Shown: in pieces, positions 49,656-58,852 of the stretch
Layout: the number at the start of each line of letters is the position of its first letter
Numbering within the stretch: the stretch's first letter is position 1
Origin: Sphingobacterium zeae
Lineage (GTDB): Bacteria; Bacteroidota; Bacteroidia; Sphingobacteriales; Sphingobacteriaceae
DNA: 64,000 bases
Assembly (NCBI RefSeq): GCF_030818895.1
Contig: NZ_JAUTBA010000001.1
Span: forward strand, 2,108,001-2,172,000
Direction of reading: 5' to 3'
Position numbers and translations under genes: made by a program
Notes under the pieces: model-generated
Databases searched by the model: none
Seen by the model: the letters and a program-made list of their open reading frames with translations, nothing else
What the model was told of the DNA's origin: nothing

Positions 49656-50447
49656 ATGCGTTTAATCATATGCCTTTTATGTGCCGTTGGTACAATGTTG
49701 GCCAAAGGACAAGAGCTTTATACGTTACAGTCTGCTCATCTTTCTGGAGTAGATTCTGGCTACGTTTATACACCAAAGATGAAGCCGGACAACCGTGCCT
49801 TACCTGTTGTATATGTGTTGCATAGCCATGGGGCGAATTATAAAAGCCTGTCAAGATTTATCGATTTTCAGGCATTGAGCGATCAATATGGCTTTGTCGT
49901 TGTATGCCCTGATGGTCTTCGGACGAGCTGGTTTTTAGACAGTCCACAAAAAGGCGGAGCACAATTTGGTCGGTTCCTGACAGGGGAATTAATGCCTTAC
50001 ATACAGGGCAAATATCATACGGATCGGGACAACTCATTTATTACGGGTGTGAGCATGGGGGGGCATGGTGCACTTTGGCTCTTTTTTAACTATCCATCAT
50101 TTTTTAAAAGTGCTGGTAGCAGTTCGGGAGTCGTCAATCTGAGACATTCGGCTTTCAAGAAGACAAGTCTAGCACAACATTTAGGGCAATACAGCGATCA
50201 AAATCCATTATTCGATCGTTTTAGTGTCATCCATAATGTCCATAAGATCGTAGGGACTGAAAAGACATTTATTTTTGATTGTGGTACTGAAGATTACCTA
50301 TATGGGGCCAATAAGTCCCTTCGGGATAGCTGTGATGTACTCAAGATCAAAGCCACTTATATTGCTCAGCCCGGCGCTCATACCTCTGGCTATTGGGCTA
50401 AAACCATTCCGGTTCATTTCGCTTATTTTAATCGTCTGATCCATTAA
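49656..50447 (+). CDS. Exported CE1-type esterase (feruloyl/acetyl esterase-like)
   Basis: This 263-residue alpha/beta hydrolase has a signal peptide ending near MLAKGQ. The nucleophile is Ser133 in GVSMGGHGA, with Asp213 in CGTEDYLYG and His242 in QPGAHTSGYW as the likely remaining triad. LHSHGANYKSLSRF forms the oxyanion loop. It is a paralogue-level relative of the esterase at 12790-13623. The terminator at 49471 separates it from the GH2 gene, so it has its own promoter. It probably removes acyl groups from plant glycans. Confidence 0.85.
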   Translation: MRLIICLLCAVGTMLAKGQELYTLQSAHLSGVDSGYVYTPKMKPDNRALPVVYVLHSHGANYKSLSRFIDFQALSDQYGFVVVCPDGLRTSWFLDSPQKGGAQFGRFLTGELMPYIQGKYHTDRDNSFITGVSMGGHGALWLFFNYPSFFKSAGSSSGVVNLRHSAFKKTSLAQHLGQYSDQNPLFDRFSVIHNVHKIVGTEKTFIFDCGTEDYLYGANKSLRDSCDVLKIKATYIAQPGAHTSGYWAKTIPVHFAYFNRLIH

Positions 50448-50572
50448 TCGATAACCTATGTTTTATTCACCTTATACTGATCCTTTAGTCCGACAACAAA
50501 ACCGTGTATCTCTGGTTCTTACGTCGGTATTTGGCGCGTATTTTTCAAATTATTTACTGCAATTAACTTCAT

Positions 50573-52423
50573 ATGAATTGGTTTAAATCTTTTTTTTCTA
50601 TTTTATTGGTTTCTGTCACGCTCTCCTCGCAGGGGCAGGCTGTTGCTTCATACGATGTATTGATTGCTGGGGGAGGCGCAAGCGGTGTTTCTGCGGCTTT
50701 GCAGGCTGCCCGTTTGGGAAGTAAGGTCCTTGTGGTGGAAGAGACAAGCTGGTTGGGTGGTATGCTCACTGCCGCTGGGGTCTCCGCTATTGACGGTAAC
50801 CATCGTATGCCTTCGGGAATATGGGGCGAATTTAGGGCAGAGCTTTATGCCTATTATGGTGGTCCAAAGGCCGTGGAAACAGGCTGGGTAAGCAATACGC
50901 TATTTGAACCTTCGGTCGGTAACCGTTTGCTAAAAAAGATGGTTGGAGCCGAAAAAAATATTGACGTTTGGTATAAAAGTACCCTTTTAGACCTGAAAAA
51001 ACAGGCTAAAGGCTGGACCGTTGCCATTGAACAGGAAGGAAAAAAGAAAACCGTAAACGCTTCTATTTTAGTCGATGCGACGGAATTGGGTGATCTCTTG
51101 CCGCGTGCGGGTGTTGCTTACAGCATCGGTATGGATAGCCGCTACGATACGAAAGAAGAATTTGCCCCCGAAAAGGCCAATTCAATAATTCAAGACCTTA
51201 CTTATGTCGCTATTCTGAAAGACTATGGTGCTGATCCAAAGAGATTGCTAAAGAAACCTCAGGGTTATGATCCTAAAGAATTTGAACATGCCTGTGATGT
51301 TAAAGATCCTGCTTCACACAGTGATACGCCTATCATCAATTGTGATCAAATGATTACCTATGGGAAATTGCCGAATGGAAAATACATGATAAACTGGCCT
51401 AAAGATGGAAATGATATCTACCTGAATATTATCGAAATGTCGCCAAAGGCGAGGGCTTTGGAGTTGCAAAAGGCGAAAGATCATACCTTACGTTTTGTAT
51501 ATCATCTTCAAAATCAGCTTGGTTTTAAAAACTTGGGGCTTGCCGATGATGAATATGATACAGCCGATAAACTTCCCTTTATTGCTTATCATCGCGAGTC
51601 TAGACGCGCTAAGGGCTTGGTCCAGTTGACATTGCCCTATGTGCAGCGTCCTTATGAGCAGGAGCTGCCTTTATACCGCACTGGTGGGATAGTAGGCGAC
51701 TATACCATCGATCATCATCACCTGAAGAACCCGAATGCACCCAAAATCGATTTTGTTAAGATTCGGGTACCTTCTTATAATGTGCCCCTTGGAAGTTTGA
51801 TTCCTGAGAAAGTAACGGATTTTATCGTTGCTGAAAAAAGCATCAGTGTGAGCAATATTGTGGCTGGAGCCACCCGCCTTCAGCCAGTGGTATTGGGTAT
51901 TGGTCAAGCTGCCGGAGTACTTGCAGCGCTGTCCGCAAAACAAGGTGTAAGCCCCAAAGAACTTTCGTTGCGACAAGTGCAACAAGTACTTTTGGATAAT
52001 CATGCCTATCTCATGCCCTTTATCGATGTTGATCCAAAAGATAGCCTTTTTCAGGCAATCCAACGTATTGGAGCAACAGGTATTCTTAAAGGCAGAGGTG
52101 TGCCATACAAATGGGCCAATCAGACCTGGTTCTATCCCGAACACCGTATAAGCGAAGTGGATCTGATCGATGGTATGCGTAGTTATTATCCTGCGGCCGA
52201 TAAAGTCGCTGGCTCGGGTGCCGATGTGACCGCAGGATTTTTTGCGGCTCTATTGCTCCAAGTCGATCCCACTTTGGATAAAGATAAAATCTGGTCCGTC
52301 ATTGCAGCAAAAGAAAATCAAGTGTTAACAAGGGCTCAAGTGGCGGTTGTGTTGGATGATATCCTAAAGCCGTTTGAACGGCCAGTGGATTTTACCGGCC
52401 AATTTATAACAACAAAAAATTGA
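50573..52423 (+). CDS. Exported FAD-dependent oxidoreductase
   Basis: This 616-residue protein has a signal peptide ending near SSQGQA, so it should act outside the cytoplasm. The dinucleotide-binding motif is YDVLIAGGGASGVSAALQ (Gly33, Gly34, Gly35 and Gly38), with the acidic residue in VVEE pairing with the ribose. LGGMLTAAGVSAIDGNH is typical of the FAD_oxidored family (PF12831-type). The C-terminal third (about 480-616) is a separate helical domain. It starts the operon running to CstA. The substrate is unknown; the context of epimerase, esterases and sugar permeases points to a sugar-related compound. Confidence 0.87.
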   Translation: MNWFKSFFSILLVSVTLSSQGQAVASYDVLIAGGGASGVSAALQAARLGSKVLVVEETSWLGGMLTAAGVSAIDGNHRMPSGIWGEFRAELYAYYGGPKAVETGWVSNTLFEPSVGNRLLKKMVGAEKNIDVWYKSTLLDLKKQAKGWTVAIEQEGKKKTVNASILVDATELGDLLPRAGVAYSIGMDSRYDTKEEFAPEKANSIIQDLTYVAILKDYGADPKRLLKKPQGYDPKEFEHACDVKDPASHSDTPIINCDQMITYGKLPNGKYMINWPKDGNDIYLNIIEMSPKARALELQKAKDHTLRFVYHLQNQLGFKNLGLADDEYDTADKLPFIAYHRESRRAKGLVQLTLPYVQRPYEQELPLYRTGGIVGDYTIDHHHLKNPNAPKIDFVKIRVPSYNVPLGSLIPEKVTDFIVAEKSISVSNIVAGATRLQPVVLGIGQAAGVLAALSAKQGVSPKELSLRQVQQVLLDNHAYLMPFIDVDPKDSLFQAIQRIGATGILKGRGVPYKWANQTWFYPEHRISEVDLIDGMRSYYPAADKVAGSGADVTAGFFAALLLQVDPTLDKDKIWSVIAAKENQVLTRAQVAVVLDDILKPFERPVDFTGQFITTKN

Positions 52424-52447
52424 TTTCCTAACGCATAGAAAAACGAG

Positions 52448-52513
52448 ATGATACCAATTTTACCAAATTCCACAGCGACTCCACAGCAGCGAAACGATAG
52501 TTTAGATGTGCTG
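52448..52513 (+). other. Frameshifted N-terminal segment of the DUF5009 gene
   Basis: From the ATG at 52448, 24 bp after the previous stop, the frame encodes MIPILPN... and ends DSLDVL. Homologues have a conserved SLDxLRGxAI motif at this position. The continuation RGIAILLMVL is found in another frame starting at 52515. Skipping the C at 52514 joins the two exactly. Confidence 0.75.
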
Positions 52514-53876
52514 CAGAGGAATTGCCATCCTTTTAATGGTGCTTTCATCGAGCATTTCATTTGGAAACCTTCCTGCTTGGATGTACCATGCACAGGTGCC
52601 ACCGCCTAAACATGTATTTGATCCCAGTATAGCGGGTATAACCTGGGTAGATCTGGTTTTTCCGATTTTCCTTTTTACGATGGGGGCGGCCATCCCATTG
52701 GCTATGCGGAAAAAAGTGGCTAACCTAAACGCTTGGCGTATTGTGAGTACAATTTTTAAGCGTTTTGTTGCCTTATTCTTTTTCGCCTTATTTTCTTTTT
52801 ATATGCGCGCTTGGGTTATGAGTGGTGAGCCTGCTGCGTCGCAGTATCTCTTGTCAATTGTGGGGTTTGTCCTGCTCTTTGCACTCTATGCCGATTTAAC
52901 GTCCTATTTGCCGATGCGGACCGCGAGGCTTGTTCACGTAGCGGCCCTGTTGCTATCTGTAGGGATGCTATATCTGCTGTATGCACAAACGGATAAATTT
53001 ACCCTCCAGAAGACAGATATTATTATTCTGGTACTGGCCAATATGGCTTTGTTTGGAACACTGTGGTGGTGGCTGACGGCGAAATCCATGTGGTTACGTA
53101 TGGCGATTTTACCATTTATTATGGGCGTTCTTTTGGGCGCGAAAGAAGTCGGCAGTATCAACGAATTTATCTACAAACTCAGCCCTGCGACTTGGCTTTA
53201 TCAATTTTATTACCTCAAATACCTCTTTATTATCCTTCCGGCTACAGTTGTCGGCGAGTGGATTATTGCTGATAGGTCGTTGGCCGACAAACCCAGGATG
53301 CGGCGGTCTCAACTAGCGTTACAAGGTTCGCTCTGTGCCATTCTCATTGGGCTGAATGTCTTCAATCTCTATATGCGTTATCTCGATATCAATATCGGAC
53401 TTACCCTGATGTTGATCTTTTCACTATGCTTCTGTTCAGATGTTTTTCGGAAGGGCGAAGTACTGACACTACAGGCAAAAATGGCTGTGCTCGGAAGCTA
53501 TCTGCTTTTTTTAGGACTGATCTTCGAAGCGTATGAGGGGGGAATAAAAAAGGATTATTCCACATACAGCTATTATTTTGTCTCTACGGGCTTAGCCTGT
53601 TATGCGCTAACAATGTTGTGTTGTATCGAGAAACTTGCTTTTGGAAAATCGCTGTTTCGAGGTATAGCACTGGTTGGTAAAAATCCGATGGTCGCCTATA
53701 CCGCAGGAAATCTAGTGTTGATCCCACTTTTGGCGCTTACGGGACTACAGAGCGCTCTTGATCAGATGGGGGCACAGGGTGTTTTTGGGGGAGTGATGCG
53801 AGGTGTATTATTCACTGGAATCGTGGCGCTGTTGACGATCGTGAGCAGCCGGTTAAAACTTTATTGGAAGTCATAA
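52506..53876 (+). CDS. DUF5009 multi-pass membrane protein, apparent N-terminal frameshift
   Basis: The open frame gives 456 residues with about ten or more membrane helices. WMYHAQVPPPKHVFDPSIAGITWVDLVFP matches the hallmark of the DUF5009 family, which is related to heparan-alpha-glucosaminide N-acetyltransferase-like acyltransferases. The start used here (52506) begins within the first helix region and lacks the cytoplasmic SLDxLRG segment, which is encoded in another frame at 52448-52513. One extra base near 52514 would explain this. The gene may be disrupted, mis-sequenced or translated from the internal start. It ends one base before the next gene's ATG. Confidence 0.8.
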   Translation: MCCRGIAILLMVLSSSISFGNLPAWMYHAQVPPPKHVFDPSIAGITWVDLVFPIFLFTMGAAIPLAMRKKVANLNAWRIVSTIFKRFVALFFFALFSFYMRAWVMSGEPAASQYLLSIVGFVLLFALYADLTSYLPMRTARLVHVAALLLSVGMLYLLYAQTDKFTLQKTDIIILVLANMALFGTLWWWLTAKSMWLRMAILPFIMGVLLGAKEVGSINEFIYKLSPATWLYQFYYLKYLFIILPATVVGEWIIADRSLADKPRMRRSQLALQGSLCAILIGLNVFNLYMRYLDINIGLTLMLIFSLCFCSDVFRKGEVLTLQAKMAVLGSYLLFLGLIFEAYEGGIKKDYSTYSYYFVSTGLACYALTMLCCIEKLAFGKSLFRGIALVGKNPMVAYTAGNLVLIPLLALTGLQSALDQMGAQGVFGGVMRGVLFTGIVALLTIVSSRLKLYWKS

Positions 53877-53877
53877 A

Positions 53878-55194
53878 ATGAATGAATTATTAGAACAAAC
53901 GATGGAGCTTCGCAAAGGGCGTAAGGCACTTCCGCCTATTTTTTGGATCTCCACAACATGGTTTGCCATGGGGCTACCTTTTGTTGCCCTTTCGGGTGCG
54001 AGCTCCATTATGTATAAAAATTTGGGGGTATCGGACGCAAAGATTGCTTTTTGGACCTCTTTGATTATGCTGCCCTGGACAATAAAACCCTTATGGGGTC
54101 CTTTTTTGGAGCTGTATAAGACCAAGAAATTTTTTGTCTATACCACCCAGCTGCTCACGGGACTACTCTTTGGTCTGCTTGGTCTTACGCTGCAGTTGGA
54201 TCATTTCTTTAGCTTCTCCATTGCCTTGTTGACCCTGATTGCATTTAGTGGTTCCACACATGATACCGCAGCCGACGGGGTATATTTGAATGAACTGAAT
54301 GCAAAACAACAGGCAAAATATGTCGGCTGGCAGGGTGCCTTCTATAATGTGGCCAAAGTGTTTTCTGGAGGCGTACTCGTTTATTTGGCGGGGCAATTGG
54401 AGCAGGAAATCGGCATTAAATCCGCGTGGATGGTGGTGATGTTTGCTTATGGATTTATTATGTTGGCGATTGGATTGTACAGTATACGTGCTTTACCTGC
54501 TCACCACGAAGCTCCCAAATCCACTTCTTTAAAGGAGGGGATGGATACGCTTAAAGACGTTATCATAACATTTTTTCAGAAAAAGAATATTTGGTTTAGT
54601 TTACTTTTTATTGTCTTTTATCGTTTTGCTGAAGGGCAGGCCATTAAGATCACTCCGTTATTTTTTAAAGCACAACGTACCGAAGGCGGGCTTGGCCTGA
54701 GTACTTCGGAAATTGGATTGCTTTATGGTGTATTTGGTGCCATAGCTTTTGTGTTGGGGTCGATTGTCGCAGGGCATTTTGTATCCAAAAAGGGCTTAGA
54801 CCGGAGGACACTTATGATCCTTTGTGCCTTCTTTAATATTCCATTTGTAGCTTATGCCTTTCTTGCGATCACATTGCCGACAAACCTTTATCTCATAGCT
54901 ACTGCTGTCGCCATCGAGTACTTTGGATATGGTTTTGGCTTTATCGGAATTATTCTTTTTATCATGCAAAATATTGCCCCAGGTAAATATAAGATGGCAC
55001 ACTACGCTTTCGGAAGTGGACTTGTTAATCTGGGATTTATGATTCCTTCGATGATCAGCGGCTGGCTGAGTGATCATTTGGGCTATCAAGAATTTTTTAT
55101 CTGGGTGTTGATTTCTACTATTCCGGCCTTTTTGGTTTCCTGGTGGGTGCCATTGCGAAAACCCGAAAAAGAGCATACCGACGAAAATAATTAA
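53878..55194 (+). CDS. MFS transporter, AmpG/PAT-like
   Basis: This 438-residue membrane protein has about twelve hydrophobic segments. The N-terminal region WFAMGLPFVALSGASSIMYKNLGVSDAKIAFWTSLIMLPWTIKPLWGPFLELY resembles AmpG-type muropeptide permeases and their relatives. THDTAADGVYLNELNAKQQAKYVGWQGAFYNVAKV is also conserved. AmpG-like proteins import muropeptides or acylated amino sugars. Here it sits between DUF5009 and two GDSL esterases, with only one base after the previous stop, so co-transport of an acylated sugar is plausible. Confidence 0.88.
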   Translation: MNELLEQTMELRKGRKALPPIFWISTTWFAMGLPFVALSGASSIMYKNLGVSDAKIAFWTSLIMLPWTIKPLWGPFLELYKTKKFFVYTTQLLTGLLFGLLGLTLQLDHFFSFSIALLTLIAFSGSTHDTAADGVYLNELNAKQQAKYVGWQGAFYNVAKVFSGGVLVYLAGQLEQEIGIKSAWMVVMFAYGFIMLAIGLYSIRALPAHHEAPKSTSLKEGMDTLKDVIITFFQKKNIWFSLLFIVFYRFAEGQAIKITPLFFKAQRTEGGLGLSTSEIGLLYGVFGAIAFVLGSIVAGHFVSKKGLDRRTLMILCAFFNIPFVAYAFLAITLPTNLYLIATAVAIEYFGYGFGFIGIILFIMQNIAPGKYKMAHYAFGSGLVNLGFMIPSMISGWLSDHLGYQEFFIWVLISTIPAFLVSWWVPLRKPEKEHTDENN

Positions 55195-55889
55195 TGCATA
55201 TGAACATACTTTCTTATAGGAACTGGAAGGCCTTATGGTTGCCTTTTTTTTTACCGGCATTGACTTTAGCGCAATCAAAAGGCATTGATTCTACGTTTGA
55301 TAATCAGCATTATCGCGCAAGGCTTGAGTTTTTTAAAGCGATGCCCAACCAGAAGGACGAAATCGTTTTCCTTGGTAATAGCATTACCGAAGGTGGAAAA
55401 TGGCAAGAAATCCTCCAACGTAAGCATGTGATCAATCGGGGGATTAGCGGTGATGTGACTTACGGTATTTTAGCACGACTAGACGAGATATTAGCGTCCA
55501 GACCACGAAAAATATTTCTGCTCTGTGGGGTGAACGACATGAAAAGAGGAATACCGATTTCCATTATTTCAACGAATATAGAAAGGATAATAAAGCAGGT
55601 TAAAAAGCAGTCGCCAAATACAGCGCTTTTTGTGCAGGGAATTCTGCCTGTGAATGAAGCTTTACTGCCAAAAATCTATGAAGAGGTTCGGAATGACAGG
55701 ATAGTGCTACTGAACAATGCGTTGAAGGAATTGTGTAAGGCACATCAAGTTCGTTTTGTAGACTTACAGCCGATATTGGCGGACGGTAATGGGGAACTAA
55801 AAGCTGAGCTAACAATTGATGGCTTACATCTGAAGCAAGCCACCTATTTAATTTGGGCCAATTATTTAAAACAGCAAAAACTATTATGA
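55194..55889 (+). CDS. Exported GDSL/SGNH esterase, copy 1
   Basis: This 231-residue SGNH hydrolase has a hydrophobic leader ending near LTLAQS. Block I carries the nucleophile Ser63 in FLGNSITEGG, block II has INRGISGD, block III has LLCGVNDMKRG, and block V ends with the pair Asp209/His212 in TIDGLHLKQA. Its ATG overlaps the previous gene's stop by one base. SGNH enzymes of this subgroup are often found in loci for acetylated sugars, including sialate O-acetylesterases. It is similar to its neighbour. Confidence 0.92.
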   Translation: MHMNILSYRNWKALWLPFFLPALTLAQSKGIDSTFDNQHYRARLEFFKAMPNQKDEIVFLGNSITEGGKWQEILQRKHVINRGISGDVTYGILARLDEILASRPRKIFLLCGVNDMKRGIPISIISTNIERIIKQVKKQSPNTALFVQGILPVNEALLPKIYEEVRNDRIVLLNNALKELCKAHQVRFVDLQPILADGNGELKAELTIDGLHLKQATYLIWANYLKQQKLL

Positions 55890-56605
55890 GATCATTGGAA
55901 TTTTTTAAGGTGTATCGTATTTTCCAAGGTTGCTTCCTCATTGGAATATATCTATCGGTATTTTCCCAGTCCCTCTCAGCTCAGGAGACTAAAATAGATA
56001 GCAGTTACGCCAACTGGTATTATCAACAACGAATGGCCTATTTCGAACAAAGTCCAACCATTAAAGGAGCAATCGTGTTTTTGGGAAACAGTATTACTGA
56101 ACGGGCAGAATGGCAGGAATTGCTTGCAGATTCAAGATATCCTGTACTGAACAGGGGGATAGGCGGAGATAATTCGTTTGGGATTCTTGCGCGTACCGAT
56201 GAGGTGTTGCGCGGACGTCCGCGGGCAATTTTTCTGATGGATGGCATTAATGACCAATTCAGAAAGCTTCCGCAGGAAGTGTCGGTCAATAACTACAAGC
56301 GTATCATTAAACGAATAAAAAAGATCTCACCAAAGACCCTTATCTATCTTCAGAGTGCTTTACCAATCAATGAAGAACTCACAAAAGAGCCCTATACAAA
56401 AGGTAGAAATGTGCTGGTTCCAATCTTAAATGAAAAACTAAGACAGCTTGCAGCAGATGAAAATATTCCATTTGTCGACCTCTGTCCACTTTTTCAGGAC
56501 AATGAGGGAAAACTTAACGCAGTTGATTCTGCTGATGGTATCCATCTGATACCAAGTGCCTACATAAAATGGGTACAATTATTAAAAGAAAAGAAATATT
56601 TATGA
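55886..56605 (+). CDS. Exported GDSL/SGNH esterase, copy 2
   Basis: The ATG at 55886 overlaps the preceding stop (ATGA). A TTG at 55853 would overlap further and add 11 unlikely residues, so it is rejected. The 239-residue product has a signal peptide ending near SLSAQ. SGNH blocks are Ser69 in FLGNSITERAEW, LNRGIGGDNS, FLMDGINDQF and Asp217/His220 in SADGIHL. Identity with copy 1 is clear by eye, pointing to a tandem duplication. The two may remove different acyl groups or act at different positions. Confidence 0.92.
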   Translation: MRSLEFFKVYRIFQGCFLIGIYLSVFSQSLSAQETKIDSSYANWYYQQRMAYFEQSPTIKGAIVFLGNSITERAEWQELLADSRYPVLNRGIGGDNSFGILARTDEVLRGRPRAIFLMDGINDQFRKLPQEVSVNNYKRIIKRIKKISPKTLIYLQSALPINEELTKEPYTKGRNVLVPILNEKLRQLAADENIPFVDLCPLFQDNEGKLNAVDSADGIHLIPSAYIKWVQLLKEKKYL

Positions 56606-57540
56606 GAATTACAGGGACATTTATTGACGAGATTTCCCACGATATTCCGCACCAAAATTGGGGCCCGGAAGAGTGGGATCGGGATTTTGCATATATGAAG
56701 GCAATTGGTATAGACACTGTTATTATGATTCGCAGTGGCTATCGTAAATTTATAACCTATCCATCGGCTTATCTGATGGACAAATATGGCTGTTTTAAAC
56801 CATCGTTGGATCTTGTAGCACTTTATCTGCAGCTTGCAGATAAGTATGAGATGAAATTCTATTTTGGACTTTATGACAGCGGTATTTATTGGGAGACAGG
56901 AGATCTGAGTCACGAAATCGATGCCAATCAATATGTAATTGAAGAGGTCTGGGCTAAATATGGGCATTATAAAAGCTTCGGTGGATGGTATATCAGTACG
57001 GAAATCAGCCGTAAAACGAAAGGGGCTGTTCATGCTTTTCGTACACTTGGGTTACAGTGCAAGGCAGTCAGTGGGGGCTTGCCGACATTTATATCGCCCT
57101 GGATTGATGGGAAAAAAGCTGTGCTTGCCGCTTCTCCCGAGCTTAGTAAAGCCGATGCAGTTTCGGTATTGGAACACGAACGGGAATGGGGCGAAATTTT
57201 TGAAGGTATACAAGGAGCTGTCGATGCAGTGGCCTTTCAGGATGGACACATTGATTACGATGAGCTTCCCGATTTCTTTGAGGTCAATAAGAAATTGGCT
57301 GATAAATATGGTATGGCCTGTTGGACGAATGCCGAATCTTTCGACCGGGATATGCCGATCAAATTTCTTCCGATCAAGTTTGATAAACTAAGGCTAAAAC
57401 TTGAAGCTGCAGCGAAGGCTGGTTATGATAAGGCTATTACTTTCGAATTTTCTCACTTTATGAGTCCGCAATCTGCTTATTTACAGGCGGGACACCTTTA
57501 CAATCGGTACCGAGAATATGCACTGAACCACAATTGGTGA
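56602..57540 (+). CDS. DUF4434-type TIM-barrel-like protein
   Basis: The ATG at 56602 overlaps the preceding stop (ATGA), giving 312 residues. No signal peptide is visible, so it is predicted cytoplasmic, in contrast with the exported esterases before it. The sequence GTFIDEISHDIPHQNWGPEEWDRDFAYMKAIGIDTVIM is typical of the DUF4434 family, predicted to adopt a glycoside-hydrolase-like barrel. Later acidic positions (YISTEISR, SVLEHEREWGE, AFQDGHIDYDELP) could be catalytic. The function of the family is not established to my knowledge. Position next to an epimerase suggests a role on the same sugar. Confidence 0.8.
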   Translation: MRITGTFIDEISHDIPHQNWGPEEWDRDFAYMKAIGIDTVIMIRSGYRKFITYPSAYLMDKYGCFKPSLDLVALYLQLADKYEMKFYFGLYDSGIYWETGDLSHEIDANQYVIEEVWAKYGHYKSFGGWYISTEISRKTKGAVHAFRTLGLQCKAVSGGLPTFISPWIDGKKAVLAASPELSKADAVSVLEHEREWGEIFEGIQGAVDAVAFQDGHIDYDELPDFFEVNKKLADKYGMACWTNAESFDRDMPIKFLPIKFDKLRLKLEAAAKAGYDKAITFEFSHFMSPQSAYLQAGHLYNRYREYALNHNW

Positions 57541-57546
57541 TAGGGA

Positions 57547-57567
57547 TCGCGTGTTTACAGCACGCGA
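57547..57567 (+). other. Small GC-rich hairpin upstream of the AGE epimerase
   Basis: TCGCGTG (57547-57553) pairs with CACGCGA (57561-57567) around a 7-nt loop, with no T-run. It lies in the 105 bp gap between the DUF4434 and AGE genes. It may be a leader structure or processing site within the operon. Confidence 0.5.
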
Positions 57568-57645
57568 AATGACGACAAAAGCAATCTCGAAGAAGTCAGA
57601 GAACAAGAAATCGCATTATTGATAAGAGTAGGCCAGAGATTTTAA

Positions 57646-58842
57646 ATGGCCTTTAAAGAGCAAATTCATTTATATATGAATCATTATAGTACAATTTATA
57701 AAGACGAATTATTTAATCATATTCTTCCTTTCTGGACGGAGCATTCGCTCGATAGGGAGTATGGGGGCTATTTTACCTGTCTGGATAGAAGAGGTGGAGT
57801 TTTTGATACGGATAAGTTTATGTGGCTGCAGGGGCGGCAAGTTTGGCTCTTTTCGAGTATTTACAACAAAATTGAAACACGGTCATCCTGGTTGGATATT
57901 GCAGTTCATGGTGCCAGCTTTATGGAAAAACATGGACGTGACGAAGAAGGGAACTGGTATTTTTCACTTGATCGACAAGGGAAGGCACTTGTGCAGCCCT
58001 ATAATATTTTTTCCGATTGCTTTGCTGCTATGGGATTTGGTGCCCTGTATACAGCAACTCAGGAGCAGCGTTACGCGGAAATTGCTCAAGATACCTTTCA
58101 TAATATATTGAAACGTCGAACACATACCAAGGGCATATACGATAAGGCTGTTCCAGGGACACGTCCATCAAAGAATTTTGCGTTGCCCATGATTCTTAGT
58201 AATCTCTCCATCGAACTGGAGCATTTATTGGAACCTAACCTGGTGCAGGAATTGATTGAGGATATCGTGGTGGAGGTAATGGATGTATTTTATAAAGAGG
58301 AGCAGGGGCTTGTCTTTGAAAATGTAAGTCCCAATGGTTCATTGCTGGATAGTTTTGAAGGAAGATTGCTCAATCCGGGACATGCGATAGAGGCCATGTG
58401 GTTTATGATGGATCTGGGAGAAAGATTGCAGCGACCAGCGTTGATTGAAAAAGCCATGCGTATTGGTCTTCGTATGTTGGAGCATGGATGGGATGAGAAA
58501 TATGGAGGTATATTCTACTTTATGGATGCGCAGGGTAAACCGACCCAGCAGTTGGAATGGGACCAGAAGTTATGGTGGGTGCACTGTGAAACACTGGTCT
58601 GTATGGCGAAAGCTTGGGTACTAACGGGAAATGAAGAGGCTAAACGTTGGTTCGAACGGGTTCATGAATATACCTGGACGCATTTTAGGGACCCCGAACA
58701 TGGCGAATGGTTTGGCTATCTCAATCGAAGAGGTGAGGTATTACTCGATCTCAAAGGCGGAAAATGGAAGGGATGCTTTCATGTGCCTCGTGCCTTATGG
58801 AAGGTATATGAGGTGTTTGAAAAAGCAAAAATAATCGTGTAA
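57646..58842 (+). CDS. AGE-family epimerase (N-acylglucosamine 2-epimerase / cellobiose 2-epimerase type)
   Basis: This 398-residue cytoplasmic protein is an (alpha/alpha)6 barrel of the AGE superfamily. Characteristic motifs are FWTEHSLDREYGGYFTCLDRRG, FMWLQGRQVWLFS, FEGRLLNPGHAIEAMWF, EWDQKLWWVHCETL and WFGYLNRRGEVL. Family members convert N-acetylglucosamine to N-acetylmannosamine, or isomerise mannose, glucose or cellobiose. The operon with GDSL esterases, an AmpG-like permease and a ROK regulator favours an N-acyl amino sugar, but cellobiose or mannose are not excluded. Confidence 0.92.
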   Translation: MAFKEQIHLYMNHYSTIYKDELFNHILPFWTEHSLDREYGGYFTCLDRRGGVFDTDKFMWLQGRQVWLFSSIYNKIETRSSWLDIAVHGASFMEKHGRDEEGNWYFSLDRQGKALVQPYNIFSDCFAAMGFGALYTATQEQRYAEIAQDTFHNILKRRTHTKGIYDKAVPGTRPSKNFALPMILSNLSIELEHLLEPNLVQELIEDIVVEVMDVFYKEEQGLVFENVSPNGSLLDSFEGRLLNPGHAIEAMWFMMDLGERLQRPALIEKAMRIGLRMLEHGWDEKYGGIFYFMDAQGKPTQQLEWDQKLWWVHCETLVCMAKAWVLTGNEEAKRWFERVHEYTWTHFRDPEHGEWFGYLNRRGEVLLDLKGGKWKGCFHVPRALWKVYEVFEKAKIIV

Positions 58843-58852
58843 CTTAACTGGT

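Noticed and set aside
51671..52144. Minus-strand ORF of 157 codons inside the FAD oxidoreductase
   Set aside because: It is antisense to a clear coding region, and its composition is not protein-like.
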